From contig CAJWBY010000002.1 in the NCBI GenBank assembly GCA_913020705.1, positions 14,921-78,920 of the forward strand: a stretch of DNA of 64,000 nt, given 5' to 3'. The notes below the pieces were generated by a model, which was not told the DNA's origin, did no database searches, and worked only from the letters and a program-made list of their open reading frames with translations. Source of the DNA: an uncultured Colwellia sp. (GTDB lineage: Bacteria; Pseudomonadota; Gammaproteobacteria; Enterobacterales; Alteromonadaceae). The translations under genes and the position numbers were made by a program. This document shows positions 23,925 through 33,881 of this stretch, piece after piece (the stretch's first letter is position 1; the number at the start of each line of letters is the position of its first letter).

Positions 23925-26378
23925 TTAGTCACTGCCACGTAAACTAAATATCGCAGGTTTGTTAATATACTGCCTTAAAGGCCAATAACAAGCGAACAAA
24001 GTAACCATTATAATCAAAACAAGTGTTGCAATAACCATAGGTAATAGTTGCCAAGTTATAAATGGTTGAATATATTCACTTAACCCTAAATAAGCTAAGG
24101 TAAAAAGTATAACACTTCCTATGAAACCGATTAAAACAGGCTTCGTATTATCTTTGATTATCATAGATAATAAATGCTTACGTGTAGCGCCAATTGCCAT
24201 ACGTGCACCTAATTCGAATCGTCTGAGTTGTGTTCCATAGCTCAAAATACCATATAAACCAATTCCAGCAAGTAAAAAAACAAGGCTGGCTAATATCGCA
24301 GTAGTTACTGCGGTAGTTATTTCAGCGAACAAGTATTGAGTAAGAATGTCATCCGCAGATTCGTAGCTGAACACAGAATACCTTGAATCTACTTCACCCA
24401 ATAATTTACCCAGTTGTTGACGACTAACCGTTTGACCGGGTTTTACTTTAATCATGAAGTTTTGATTACCAAGCCTATTCGGTACATAAACCCTAGGTAC
24501 TCCGGCGTCTGCGTTTTCCGCACCTATAGGTGTATCATTAGGAATATTAATATCTTTAACTATACCAATAATTTTTAGTGGTTCAGGCCCTCCAGTAGAT
24601 ATTTGTAACCCTATTACGTCACCACCAGGTTTTAATTGTTCAGCAAAAGATTGGTTTACAATCATTACATTACTGCTATCTTTTCGATCAACTATTGAAA
24701 AATAATCACCTTGTAATAATGGTTGATCAATCATGTTGAAATAAGTATGGGATACGCTATTAAAATATGGAGTGTATCTTTCATTATTCGCTACGTTTGT
24801 TAACGCTCTGACATTAAAACCATCAAGTGGAGAACGCGCTTGGCTGATAGATTCTACCTGAGGTAATGATTCAAGTTTTTCCATTATTTCTGTCATGATT
24901 GGAATTGCTTCTTCTTGAGTTGGAAATTCCGTAGATGAGAAATTCAATATCAAGGTAGATATATTATTAGTACTAAAACCTATGGGAGCATTTATTGTTT
25001 TCACTGCATCTTTTAATAAACTAAAGTTAGCAAACACTAATACTGTTGCTAATGCTACTTGGCTCGCAATTAATACTTGACGAGTTTTTTTCGAAACCTG
25101 TAAACCACTACCTTTACCACTGCTTTGAAGCGTAGTATTTAGCGCTCGATAATTTATCATACGCGTACTCAATTTTGCAAAAAACAATGCAAAAACAACT
25201 GTAACCAACAGAGCACTACCAAAGGTTATCGGATTAAGAGACAACTCGTTTACTCTAGGTAATATTGCACCTAAATATTGTTGCATGATATAAAAACCGA
25301 TCTTGGAAAGAACCAAAGCAAGTATGATAGACATGAACATTAGTAGACTTGTTTCAGCAAACATAGATTTAAATAAATGTTTCTTCGTTGCTCCTATAGC
25401 CGCTTGAATAGCCATCTGACGTTGTTTTTCAGCAGTACGCGCCATAAAGAGATTTGAAATATTAGCACAAGCGATTAAAACCAATCCAACTACACCCGCT
25501 AACAACATTATAGCAATAGATTCGCTCTGACCAAGGATAATTTCTTTAACAGGTGTTACATCTATAACGATTGACCACCCCTTAAAGAAACCAATATCAA
25601 CAACACCTTCTTGCCAACGATCACTTACGAGAGGCGTTAAAATCTGTTGCGCCTGACTTTGACTAACCCCTTCTTTCAATTGACCAATAAATTTAAGGCC
25701 ACCGTTTATATTGCCAAAGCTTTCTCTGCCGCCCTGACCAGTTTGATTATAATCCCATGGTATCCATACTTGTGTTTCTCGGCCGATACCGTTGAGTTCA
25801 GGTTCAACAAAATCTTCTGAAAAAACACCAATAACTCTATAACTAATTCCACTGAGGTTAATCTTTTCGTCAAGAATATCAGGATTACCTTTATAATCTT
25901 TCATCCAAGTATTGAAACTAAGCATGGCAACCGGATTATGAGTATCCATGTTTTCGCTATTTTCAAACATCCGTCCAATTGCTAGGGGAGAATCTAATAT
26001 TTGATGTAATTCGGGTGTTACATAAGCGGTATTAACAAGAGGTTGGTTACTGTGAGAAATAATAACATCTTGACCATAAGACATAATTGCTGCTGTCTCG
26101 AATGCTTCCTTACTCTTGTAGAGATGTACTAATCCAGGATAGGTAAAGGCAACACCTTTGGTTTCTTTTTCAGCGCCAATTAACTTATGTTGCGCAACAA
26201 AAAGACGATCTTGTTCCGGATAGGGTAAAGGCTCTACAAGTAACAAATAATTAAGTGTTACTGCACATAATAAAGCGCCTAATGTAATTCCCATCGTCAT
26301 TAAAACGGTTAATACAAAGCCAGGTTTCTTTTTAAGACTAGCCCATGCTTGTTTTTGTCGCAGTATTAATTTCCTCAT
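23925..26378 (-). CDS. ABC transporter permease, MacB/FtsX type with duplicated modules
   Basis: The 817-residue protein has a first membrane helix at about 18-45 and a large periplasmic MacB_PCD-like part at about 50-270. An FtsX-like three-helix block follows at about 285-405 (ANISNLFMARTAEKQRQMAIQAAIGATKKHLFKS). Then come a single helix at about 435, a second periplasmic part, and a second three-helix block at about 690-800 (LFLLAGIGLYGILSYGTQLRRFELGARMAIGATRKHLL). This two-module form is typical of MacB-like permeases of about 800 residues. It overlaps the ATPase gene upstream by 4 bp, so the two form one transporter. It likely exports a peptide or lipid-like molecule with the membrane fusion protein. 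Confidence 0.92.
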   Translation of the reverse strand: MRKLILRQKQAWASLKKKPGFVLTVLMTMGITLGALLCAVTLNYLLLVEPLPYPEQDRLFVAQHKLIGAEKETKGVAFTYPGLVHLYKSKEAFETAAIMSYGQDVIISHSNQPLVNTAYVTPELHQILDSPLAIGRMFENSENMDTHNPVAMLSFNTWMKDYKGNPDILDEKINLSGISYRVIGVFSEDFVEPELNGIGRETQVWIPWDYNQTGQGGRESFGNINGGLKFIGQLKEGVSQSQAQQILTPLVSDRWQEGVVDIGFFKGWSIVIDVTPVKEIILGQSESIAIMLLAGVVGLVLIACANISNLFMARTAEKQRQMAIQAAIGATKKHLFKSMFAETSLLMFMSIILALVLSKIGFYIMQQYLGAILPRVNELSLNPITFGSALLVTVVFALFFAKLSTRMINYRALNTTLQSSGKGSGLQVSKKTRQVLIASQVALATVLVFANFSLLKDAVKTINAPIGFSTNNISTLILNFSSTEFPTQEEAIPIMTEIMEKLESLPQVESISQARSPLDGFNVRALTNVANNERYTPYFNSVSHTYFNMIDQPLLQGDYFSIVDRKDSSNVMIVNQSFAEQLKPGGDVIGLQISTGGPEPLKIIGIVKDINIPNDTPIGAENADAGVPRVYVPNRLGNQNFMIKVKPGQTVSRQQLGKLLGEVDSRYSVFSYESADDILTQYLFAEITTAVTTAILASLVFLLAGIGLYGILSYGTQLRRFELGARMAIGATRKHLLSMIIKDNTKPVLIGFIGSVILFTLAYLGLSEYIQPFITWQLLPMVIATLVLIIMVTLFACYWPLRQYINKPAIFSLRGSD

Positions 26379-27079
26379 ACTGCCACCTTCAATTCTTCGT
26401 CTTTAACAATTTGGCCATCAAGTAATCTAAGTTGTATATTCGCCATGTCTGCATAACGCGCATCGTGAGTTACCATACAAATTGTTGTACCGTTTTTATT
26501 AAGTTCAGCCAATACAGCCATAACAGTATCACCACTCTGTGAATCAAGGTTACCCGTTGGCTCGTCGACTAATAGTATTGCAGGATCAGAAACTAAAGCG
26601 CGGGCGATAGCAATACGCTGTTGTTGCCCACCAGATAATTGGTTGGGTTTATGGTCCGCTCTATGACTCATTTCTACCATCTTCAAACAAGTTTCAACTC
26701 TTTCTTTTATAAAGTCATCTGTTGGAAGTTCTTTCTTGTAATGAAGAGGAAGGGCAACATTGTCAAACACAGAAAGTTCATCAATAAGGTTAAACGATTG
26801 AAATACAAATCCTATTTTTTCGTTACGAATAGCAGCAGCTTCATCAAGAGTCAGTGAACTCACATCAAGCCCCTCTATTGTATAAGTGCCTGAACTAGAC
26901 ATATCTAATAAACCTAATAAAGAGAGCAGGGTAGATTTACCACAACCAGACGGGCCAGCAATTGAGACATATTCACCTGCGCGAATTATAATATCTACAC
27001 CCTTGAGTGCGTGGGTTTCAACATCATCTGTTTCAAAAACTTTACTTATACTCTTCATTTCAATTTTAATTTCGGTCAT
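26375..27079 (-). CDS. ABC transporter ATP-binding protein (MacB/LolD type)
   Basis: The 234-residue protein has an intact Walker A (GPSGCGKSTL), Q-loop (FVFQSFNLIDELS), signature LSGGQQQRIAIARAL, Walker B (ILLVDEPTGNLDSQ) and H-loop (VTHD). An AAGGA Shine-Dalgarno precedes the ATG. The stop overlaps the permease start in an ATGA, indicating translational coupling. It powers the exporter together with the 817-residue permease. The gene upstream is a broken membrane fusion protein, so whether this pump still works is doubtful. Confidence 0.93.
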   Translation of the reverse strand: MTEIKIEMKSISKVFETDDVETHALKGVDIIIRAGEYVSIAGPSGCGKSTLLSLLGLLDMSSSGTYTIEGLDVSSLTLDEAAAIRNEKIGFVFQSFNLIDELSVFDNVALPLHYKKELPTDDFIKERVETCLKMVEMSHRADHKPNQLSGGQQQRIAIARALVSDPAILLVDEPTGNLDSQSGDTVMAVLAELNKNGTTICMVTHDARYADMANIQLRLLDGQIVKDEELKVAV

Positions 27080-27146
27080 TTTTTTTTCCTTGAATTAGGT
27101 TTGATTTATAATGTGTATGTATTTATGGTTATCTACTAAAAAATAA

Positions 27147-28400
27147 TTAAAAGTTTTCAATCATCACTTCTGGATTTTTCACCAAAGACAAATCTGAAAC
27201 AATGAATATGTCATTCACTTTAGCTCCCTCAATTATTTCGATATATCTGCCTGCTTCTTTACCAAATTGAACTTGTGTCCTAACGGCAACATTATTTGAA
27301 TCGTCTAGCCTAAACAAACTACTGTTTGAGTTAGCTTGCCCATTAACAGGCCTTTCCATATAAGTAACATTAGATAAAACATCTGTAATAATAACGGCAT
27401 CGACACTTAATTGAGGACGAGCACTAGGAGGGAGTTGGTCAGGTAACGCAATTTCAACTTCAACGGTATTGTCTACAACAACAGGGTCGATTCGGGATAC
27501 CGTACCGATGATTTTGTCTCGTCGAGTATCAATAATAGTTTTTTGTCCGATAAATATTTGCTGTGCTTTGCTTTTTGGAACCCTAACCAAAGCGATAAGA
27601 TCTTGAACACTACCAATAAGCGCAATTTATTGACCGGCAGCCAAACTTTGACCCAATTCAACAGATAAACGCTGCAATACACCATCAAATCCTGCTTTTA
27701 CGGTAAGACGTGCAAGACGGTTTTGTGCTATATCTAACTGACCTTGCTGCTGCAGAATTTGTTCATTTTGAATGTTAATAGCTTCTTGATTGACAAGTTT
27801 AAGCGCAATAGTACGCTGCTTGTGTATTTGAATACGTTTATTAAGCTGTGCCTCTTGAACCAAACTATCTTTATAATCAAGAACAGAAACTATTCCAGAT
27901 TTCACCAATCCAGATTGTGCCTCTAATCTAACTTTAGCTGTTTCGTGGCGAGCTTCTAATTCTGCATAATTACCACTTTCGTTAAGCACTTCTCTTTTTT
28001 GATTCAATATAAGTTGACGTAAGTTTGCTTTACGTTGAGAAAGCTCACGAATTGCACTGTCGACTTGTTGCTGTAATTCAGGATTAGCAAGTTGAACAAT
28101 AATGCTTTCCGCAGTTACTAAAGCTCCAGGTTTTAGAATGATTTCCTGAACAGTAGCACTGGTTAATGAGGTGATAAGCACCTGTTTATCAGAACGTAAA
28201 GCACCGTATCCTTCTATTTCAACTTGTAAGTCGCCATGTTTTACCGTGCCAAATAGCATGTCATTACGTTTAACCGACGTACCACCAGTCTTTGTGCTTA
28301 CGTACCAAGTCAGTAATACGAGTAAACAAATCGAAAACCCAGTAATCATAGGCAGAGTCTTGAATTTACTTTGCTTGGTTTTAACTTTCTTCACATCCAT
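27147..28400 (-). pseudogene. HlyD/MacA-type membrane fusion protein interrupted by one in-frame stop
   Basis: The frame starts at 28400 with a membrane helix at about 15-35 (ITGFSICLLVLLTWYVST), followed by a lipoyl/coiled-coil region. It is cut by TAA at 27629-27627 after LSVELGQSLAAGQ. The same frame continues without shift as IALIGSVQDLIALVRVPKSKAQQIFIGQ to the normal end at 27147. The total of about 417 codons equals the intact paralogue at 56695-57954 (419), where the residue at the stop is Glu (EEGQEISQGAELA). A single substitution from GAA or CAA would make the TAA. A short internal start may give a C-terminal fragment (27590-27147). Without the fusion protein the exporter should fail. 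Confidence 0.88.
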
Positions 28401-28666
28401 TTAGGAGACACCTTTAACGTGTATTTTACTTATAATAAAAGTACTATAGCGAATACCGTGCCATTATTTATTAATGATATATATCAGCGACTTGTATTAT
28501 TTTATATGTGAGTAATCCTATACATAGTCCGTATATGAACTAAGCGGACCGAATGTGAACTACTCAAATATAAAAGTATTTTGGATGGAATAACGGATCA
28601 GGAAATATAAATCACCAATTAATTTACAAGACTGAATTTTTTATGTAGTGGGATGGTTTGATCTTA

Positions 28667-29968
28667 TTAAATCTTTTCAGGCATAACGGTGGGTAAGGGT
28701 AGTAATATTGACACAGTAACCCCTGGAGAATTTTTATTGTTAATTAAGGTTATTGTGCCTTTATGATGTTCAATAATATTACGGCAAAAACTAAGCCCTA
28801 TTCCTTGACCATTTTGTTTAGTTGAATACAAAGGGACAAAAAGATTATCAAGATTAGCAAAACCATGGCCACTATCAATTATTTCAATTGATGACGAATG
28901 TAGATTCTGACTAAAGATCAGTTTAATTTTGGATTCTGGTTCAGAGGCCTCAAAAGCATTTTTTATCAAATTTAATAAAACCTGTTCAATAAAAGCAGGA
29001 TCCGCCCAGAACTTTTCATTATTTACGACCACCTCTAACTCGATATCTTTAAGCAGACCTTGAATACGCTTTGCCATATTTGAGGCTGAAAGCAGCTGAC
29101 AATTTAAATGAAATGGTTTAGTAATTGATGCATATCTGCTGACAAATTCTTCAAGGTGCTGACACCGCTCAGTGATCACATTTAACGCCTGCTTTTCTCG
29201 GTCACCTTCCGCTTTTAAGCTAAGTCCTTGTGCTAATGCTGACACCGGTGTTAAAGAGTTTCTTATTTCATGTCCAAGTACACGAATAAGTTGCTGCCAA
29301 GCACTAAGTTGGCTTTGTCTTAACGCTGATTCAATATTAACAAAAACCATAAGATGGTGAGTTTTCCCCTGTTCAATAAATTCGCTGTGTCTAATTTGCC
29401 ATTTACTGTCGAGTGTTTTTTCTTTAAAGCGCCAATTAGTATCTACAAATTCAAGCCCCAAGAGGCTTGGAGAAGAGTTCCTAAAAATCTGCCAAGGCTG
29501 AGGAAACAACTCTTTGAAAGCACTGTTTGCATAGGTGAGCTGAGGTTTTTGATCAAAAACCATTATTGGGCTATCGAGTTGTTCAATTAGCCGATACACA
29601 AGAAATATGTTTTGATCGTACCGTGATTTAAGTAATTGTAAATGCGAACTCAAGTTTTTTAGATCATAATGAAATTCGTTTACTTTACCTTGGGTAAAAG
29701 CAGGTTTAGCATACTGACAATAGTCGTCATTTCGCACCGCTTCAAGATGCATACTGGCACGTTTAAAAGCAATAACGGTTCTTTTATATATATAAGAAAA
29801 CAACAGCCAAAAGATAACAGCAACACCAGAACTTGTTAAGCTAATGTTCATCAGCGTCCAATCCTGAATTATTCCAATCACCGACCACAAAATAACTACA
29901 ATTAAGCTAATGATAATAAAGCAAGTTTTTAAAAGCTGTTCTAAGGATTTAAAGATAAATAATTTCAT
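28667..29968 (-). CDS. Sensor histidine kinase (NtrB/NtrY-like)
   Basis: The 433-residue protein has two membrane helices at about 15-35 and 45-62 with almost no periplasmic loop. A HAMP/PAS-like region follows at about 100-215 (LIEQLDSPIMVFDQKPQLTYANSAFKELF). HisKA has His233 (RVLGHEIRNSLTPVSALA), and the ATPase has NLIKNAFEAS, DSGHGFAN and GQGIGLSFCRNI. The phospho-acceptor region (GHEIRNSLTPV) is typical of kinases that pair with sigma-54 activators. The partner is the adjacent NtrC-like gene, which is frameshifted, so the pathway is probably broken. The target would be the exporter operon downstream. Confidence 0.9.
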   Translation of the reverse strand: MKLFIFKSLEQLLKTCFIIISLIVVILWSVIGIIQDWTLMNISLTSSGVAVIFWLLFSYIYKRTVIAFKRASMHLEAVRNDDYCQYAKPAFTQGKVNEFHYDLKNLSSHLQLLKSRYDQNIFLVYRLIEQLDSPIMVFDQKPQLTYANSAFKELFPQPWQIFRNSSPSLLGLEFVDTNWRFKEKTLDSKWQIRHSEFIEQGKTHHLMVFVNIESALRQSQLSAWQQLIRVLGHEIRNSLTPVSALAQGLSLKAEGDREKQALNVITERCQHLEEFVSRYASITKPFHLNCQLLSASNMAKRIQGLLKDIELEVVVNNEKFWADPAFIEQVLLNLIKNAFEASEPESKIKLIFSQNLHSSSIEIIDSGHGFANLDNLFVPLYSTKQNGQGIGLSFCRNIIEHHKGTITLINNKNSPGVTVSILLPLPTVMPEKI

Positions 29969-30070
29969 AACACCCAGCTATATTTTAATGATTTTGTGGC
30001 ATATTGATTTTGTTCTTAATGCAATTTTGAAAGATACGTCAGTTATTGCTCAGTAGTTAGCATAATATAA

Positions 30071-31424
30071 TTACGTTTCATTGATACCGTATTTTTCTAA
30101 TCGGCGATACATCGATGATTTAGTTAACCCGAGTGTAATAGCTGCTTTAGGAACATTATTATGATTTAACTCCAAAGCCTGTTCTATCAATATTTGTTCG
30201 GCTTCTTCAAGTGTCATCATCGGTAATTTATTGTTCTGTTTAAGCATAGACAAATGCAAATCTTCATGTCCTAGGCTACTGCTTTGCGCCAACAAAACAG
30301 CTCGTTCCATTAAATGACTCATTTCACGAACATTGCCCGGCCAATGATATGTTTCAAGTGCTTTCAGAGCTGAAGCAGTTAAACTTAATTCTTCTCTTTT
30401 ATATTTTTTTCCATGCACAGCAATAAAATGTTTTGCTAAAGGCACTATATCTTTAAATCTTTCTTGCAATGAAGGTACGCGGAGTTCGATTGTATTGAGG
30501 CGAAAATAAAGATCTTCTCGAAAATTACCTTCACTGATTAATTGGGCAATATCTCCATTAGTCGCACAAATAATTCTGCTATCTGCATGCTGTGTTTGGC
30601 TCGAACCTAATACTTCATATTCTCCAGATTCTAGTACTCGTAATAATTTTGCTTGTTGTGAGAGAGGGGATATTAGCAATTTCATCTAAAAATAAAGTGC
30701 CGTGTTTGGCCAACTCAAAACGGCCAATACGATTATTTTTAGCGTCAGTGAATGCGCCTTTTTTATGGCCAAATATTTCACTTTCGAATAAAGATTCTGA
30801 AATAGCCCCCATATTAACAGAGATAAAAGACTCGCTAGTACGGTGAGACTTCTCGTGAATTCGTTTAGCTAAATGACTTTTCCCTGTACCATTATCACCC
30901 GTTAATAAAATACTTGCGTCAGTTGCTGCAACGGAATCAATTTGACGTAATAATTTTTCCATAGATTCTGACCGCCAAGAAAAATCTTGTTCGACAGCGC
31001 TCTCTAATTGCTGTTTCAGTTTTTGGTTCTGATCTTGTAAACCAGTCATTTTTAGCTGTTGCCTAATAATCTGAATCAACCTTTGATTATTCCATGGCTT
31101 TTCAACAAAATCACAAGCACCAAGACGCATAGCACTAACAGCAAGATCGACATTAGACCAACCGGTCATAGCAATAACGGGGATCACAAAGTCTGATTTG
31201 CTTAACCAGGTCAAAAAGCGTAAACCTTCTTCACCTGAAGTGGTGTCTAGGGAGAAGTTCATATCAAGCAAAATCAAATCAACAGTGTTTTCATCCAAGA
31301 TGGCTTGGGCGTAATGATGATTTTCGGCTTCAAGGATCGAAAAACCTTGGTCTTCAAGGATAAAGGCGGCACTTAAACGGATTTCGGGGCTGTCATCGAC
31401 AACCAGTATTTGAAGTTTAGACAT
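30071..31424 (-). pseudogene. NtrC-family sigma-54 response regulator with a frameshift
   Basis: The 5' part starts best at 31424 (MSKLQILVVDDSPEIRLS) and encodes a receiver domain (LILLDMNFS phosphoacceptor) and the first half of an AAA+ domain (LLTGDNGTGKSHLAKRI, GAFTDAKNNRIG, LFLDEIANIP). The frame then shifts. Removing one C from a run of four (plus-strand GGGG at 30666-30669) restores NIPLSQQAKLLRVLESGEYEVLG and continues to the end with RVPSLQERFKDIVPLAKHF, WPGNVREM and a Fis-type DNA-binding tail (NNVPKAAITLGLTKSSMYRRL). A one-base insertion or a sequencing error would explain it. The partner kinase and exporter lie directly downstream. Confidence 0.88.
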
Positions 31425-31623
31425 CACGATTAATGAGAACTCACTGATAATATGACTTGTGATAATAAATTGCCTATCAAGATTGAACAAGACAAATATC
31501 GTCACTTAACGTAAATCGTTTTTAAACTATTTACTGTGGATAATAAAAAACCTTCTGATGTGTTGTAAATATAATCGAATTAATCTTATAAAGCATAGGA
31601 ATCATGCTGTAAGAAAACAGAAT

Positions 31624-31659
31624 CACTATGACCGATACTAAAAAGTATCGGTCATAGTG
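31624..31659. terminator. 16-bp perfect hairpin, putative terminator
   Basis: CACTATGACCGATACT (31624-31639) and its exact complement (31644-31659) enclose four A residues. It lies 16 bp beyond the end of the broken hydrolase gene on its minus-strand side. No strong T-tract follows on either strand, so it may instead be a processing or barrier structure. Confidence 0.6.
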
Positions 31660-31675
31660 GTTTGTGATAACTAAT

Positions 31676-32235
31676 TTATTGAGTAAGCATTACCATTGCA
31701 TTAATAATATTGTTGTATCCGACTTCATCGAAATTACTTGAATGAGAATTCATAAAGCCATGTAAATATTCAACCTGAGTTATATCAACATTCTGTTTTT
31801 CGACTAACTTATCAATTAACTCACAAACATCAAAATGTGATTCGTTTTTAGGGAAAACCAAATGAGTTTTAAAGCTAGGTGTAATTTGTGTGTAATTTGT
31901 GTGTAATTTCTAATTTGCGAGCCATAAAAACAAATCCCTTGCTCAATGAGATCATTTGTATTGTTGTGAGATAAGCGCCAAATAGCAGAAGCTCCAATAC
32001 TAAAACCGATGAGAGTCGTTTTACATTCAAGATGTGATAAAGCATTTAAGATATTTGAAACGTAACGATCAAGCCCAACCTGATTAACAAAGTACGAATA
32101 TGCCTCAGCTTCATTCTTAAAGTCCATATATTCACCTTCATATGGGTCAATAATACTGTTTGCCCCAATTTTTTCTTTTAGTATAATTAAAGCTGGTGTA
32201 ATACCAAAAACATCAGAAAATATAATTGCGTTCAT
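31676..32235 (-). pseudogene. Dienelactone hydrolase-like protein frameshifted by an 11-bp tandem duplication
   Basis: The 5' part (MNAIIFSDVFGITPALIILKEKI, later TTLIGFSIGASAIWRL) has the alpha/beta-hydrolase nucleophile motif GFSIGA (the Cys or Ser position holds Ser) and the family's IFSDVFG start. After CFYGSQIRNYTQIT the frame is lost and ends early. The DNA there carries GTAATTTGTGT twice in tandem (31881-31891, 31892-31902) plus a partial third copy. Deleting one copy restores TQITPSFKTHLVFPKNESHFDV and the C-terminal part, which includes a His (HGFMNSHSS) expected for the catalytic triad. The gene therefore looks recently inactivated by strand slippage. Confidence 0.85.
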
Positions 32236-32335
32236 TAAATCTCTCTCACATAACCCTATATTATTTCTTTTTTACAATAGCTTTTATTGTGTTTCAATTT
32301 TGCTAAGCACAATGACTATTCTCTTAAAAAAACGG

Positions 32336-33340
32336 CTAAGACACTAGTCTATTTTTTATATAAAACAAGGGGCTATATCCGTACCATCTTTTAAATGCAC
32401 GATTAAATGAACTTTGGTCAGAAAAACCAAGTTTAATCGCAATTTCGCTTAATGGGTATTTTCCAATATATAGCAGTACCCGCCTTTTTCGTTCTGATTC
32501 ATGTAAATGCGCAAATGTTGTGTTCTCAAGTTTTAAATGACGTTGTAAAGTTCGCGCTGTCATATTTAATGCACTCGCCGTGCGGTTCAAACTGCAATCA
32601 TCCAAATCATATTTAGCGATAAGTATATGATTAATTTGCTCTGTTAATAATTGCTGACTTTTATATCCTGATAATTGCTGGTCTGATACTTGTTTAAGTA
32701 CAAGATGAATTTGAGTATTATCTGTTTTAAAGGGTAAAGCTAAATAGCTGCTAGGAAAAATTATTTGGTTGAACTTAGCGTCAGCTTCTATTGGGCAATT
32801 GAACCAATTAGACAATGTATCTTTTTCATTGTATGACAACGATTGTGTAAAACTAATTGCACTGGGGGATAAATCAGGATTTAGTAATTGCCGAATAACA
32901 CTCACCCAAGCGGTCATATTCCGTAAGATAACCTGCTGATTACAGTTTGTATCTGGTATCCACCTTATAACTGCAGTGTCATCTTCCTGTTCAAATTCTG
33001 TTTGTCCAATATCAGCAACTAAGCTGTCATAGACAAGCAACGCTGAAATTGCGCTTGCCAGATTATTACTCGATTCAATTAAGTATCCTAATACTCCAAA
33101 GTCAGCTGTACGAATTTGCTGGCCAAGCCTGAAGCCAAATAAGGGGTCGTTTAAGGTGTTTTTTGCATATTCAAGCAGTGAATTATAACTTTTTAGACTT
33201 ATTCGAGGTGATAACTGATGAGTTTTATTGTTACTGTATTCATTAAAATTTATAGACAACAAAACAGATTGGCTGTCGAGACTAAGTGTTTCTAGGTAAT
33301 CAAGGCAACTTGAAAAGTAGTGGTCGGCAAGTGTCTTCAT
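32336..33340 (-). CDS. AraC family transcriptional regulator (OruR/ArgR-like N-terminus)
   Basis: The 334-residue protein has an N-terminal arabinose-binding-type domain at about 15-200 (LLEYAKNTLNDPLFGFRLGQQIRTADFGVLGYLIESSNNLASAI). The C-terminal double helix-turn-helix covers about 235-330 (LNRTASALNMTARTLQRHLKLENTTFAHL, then LSEIAIKLGFSDQSSFNRAFKRWYGYSPLFY). It is divergent from the SRPBCC and sterol-desaturase-like genes, with about 100 bp between, and probably activates them. The ligand is unknown. Confidence 0.9.
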   Translation of the reverse strand: MKTLADHYFSSCLDYLETLSLDSQSVLLSINFNEYSNNKTHQLSPRISLKSYNSLLEYAKNTLNDPLFGFRLGQQIRTADFGVLGYLIESSNNLASAISALLVYDSLVADIGQTEFEQEDDTAVIRWIPDTNCNQQVILRNMTAWVSVIRQLLNPDLSPSAISFTQSLSYNEKDTLSNWFNCPIEADAKFNQIIFPSSYLALPFKTDNTQIHLVLKQVSDQQLSGYKSQQLLTEQINHILIAKYDLDDCSLNRTASALNMTARTLQRHLKLENTTFAHLHESERKRRVLLYIGKYPLSEIAIKLGFSDQSSFNRAFKRWYGYSPLFYIKNRLVS

Positions 33341-33437
33341 TTGTCGTCTAAAGCTAATTAATGATCGTGTAAAAGCAAGTCTGCCATGGATTTTTTTTAT
33401 ATACTAGTGGAATGTTAAAATAGATCCCGATGTAAAA

Positions 33438-33881
33438 ATGATATCAATAGACGTAAAGCAAATCATTAACGCAACACCTTTGCAAATTAGAGACGTAATG
33501 CTTGAACATGAGCAGTTAAACCGTTTTTTTAATGCTGAATTTATGCTCGTTCGAAAACAAAAGGAAGGCGAAATTAAAGGCGGCAAAGGTGCTATTAGAC
33601 AAATAAGTATGATGGGCGTTAAATTCGAAGAAGAGATTGTCAGCGCAGACATCAATCATATTAGTTATCAAATAATTGGGAATAAACCCGTTTCGGAACA
33701 TCGTGGTAATATTCATTTTTCTCAAGTTGACAATACAACATCACCGAAAACAGAAATTAACTATAAAATACGTTGTAAAGCTCCTTGGTGGATCCCAACT
33801 TTTTTACTCAGTTTCTTCATTAATAAAGATGTTAAAGAAGCACTTAGCAAATTAGCAATCAAATTCAATGGGGAAAAATAA
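33438..33881 (+). CDS. SRPBCC (START-like) family protein
   Basis: The 147-residue protein opens ISIDVKQIINATPLQIRDVMLEHEQLNRFFNAEF and continues to GKGAIRQISMMGVKFEEEIVSAD, the fold pattern of polyketide cyclase/START-like lipid-binding domains. A Trp-rich hydrophobic patch near the end (APWWIPTFLLSFFI) may contact a membrane. Its stop shares one base with the start of the next gene (TAATG), so it is coupled to the sterol-desaturase-like enzyme and may hold or present a hydrophobic substrate for it. Confidence 0.85.
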   Translation: MISIDVKQIINATPLQIRDVMLEHEQLNRFFNAEFMLVRKQKEGEIKGGKGAIRQISMMGVKFEEEIVSADINHISYQIIGNKPVSEHRGNIHFSQVDNTTSPKTEINYKIRCKAPWWIPTFLLSFFINKDVKEALSKLAIKFNGEK

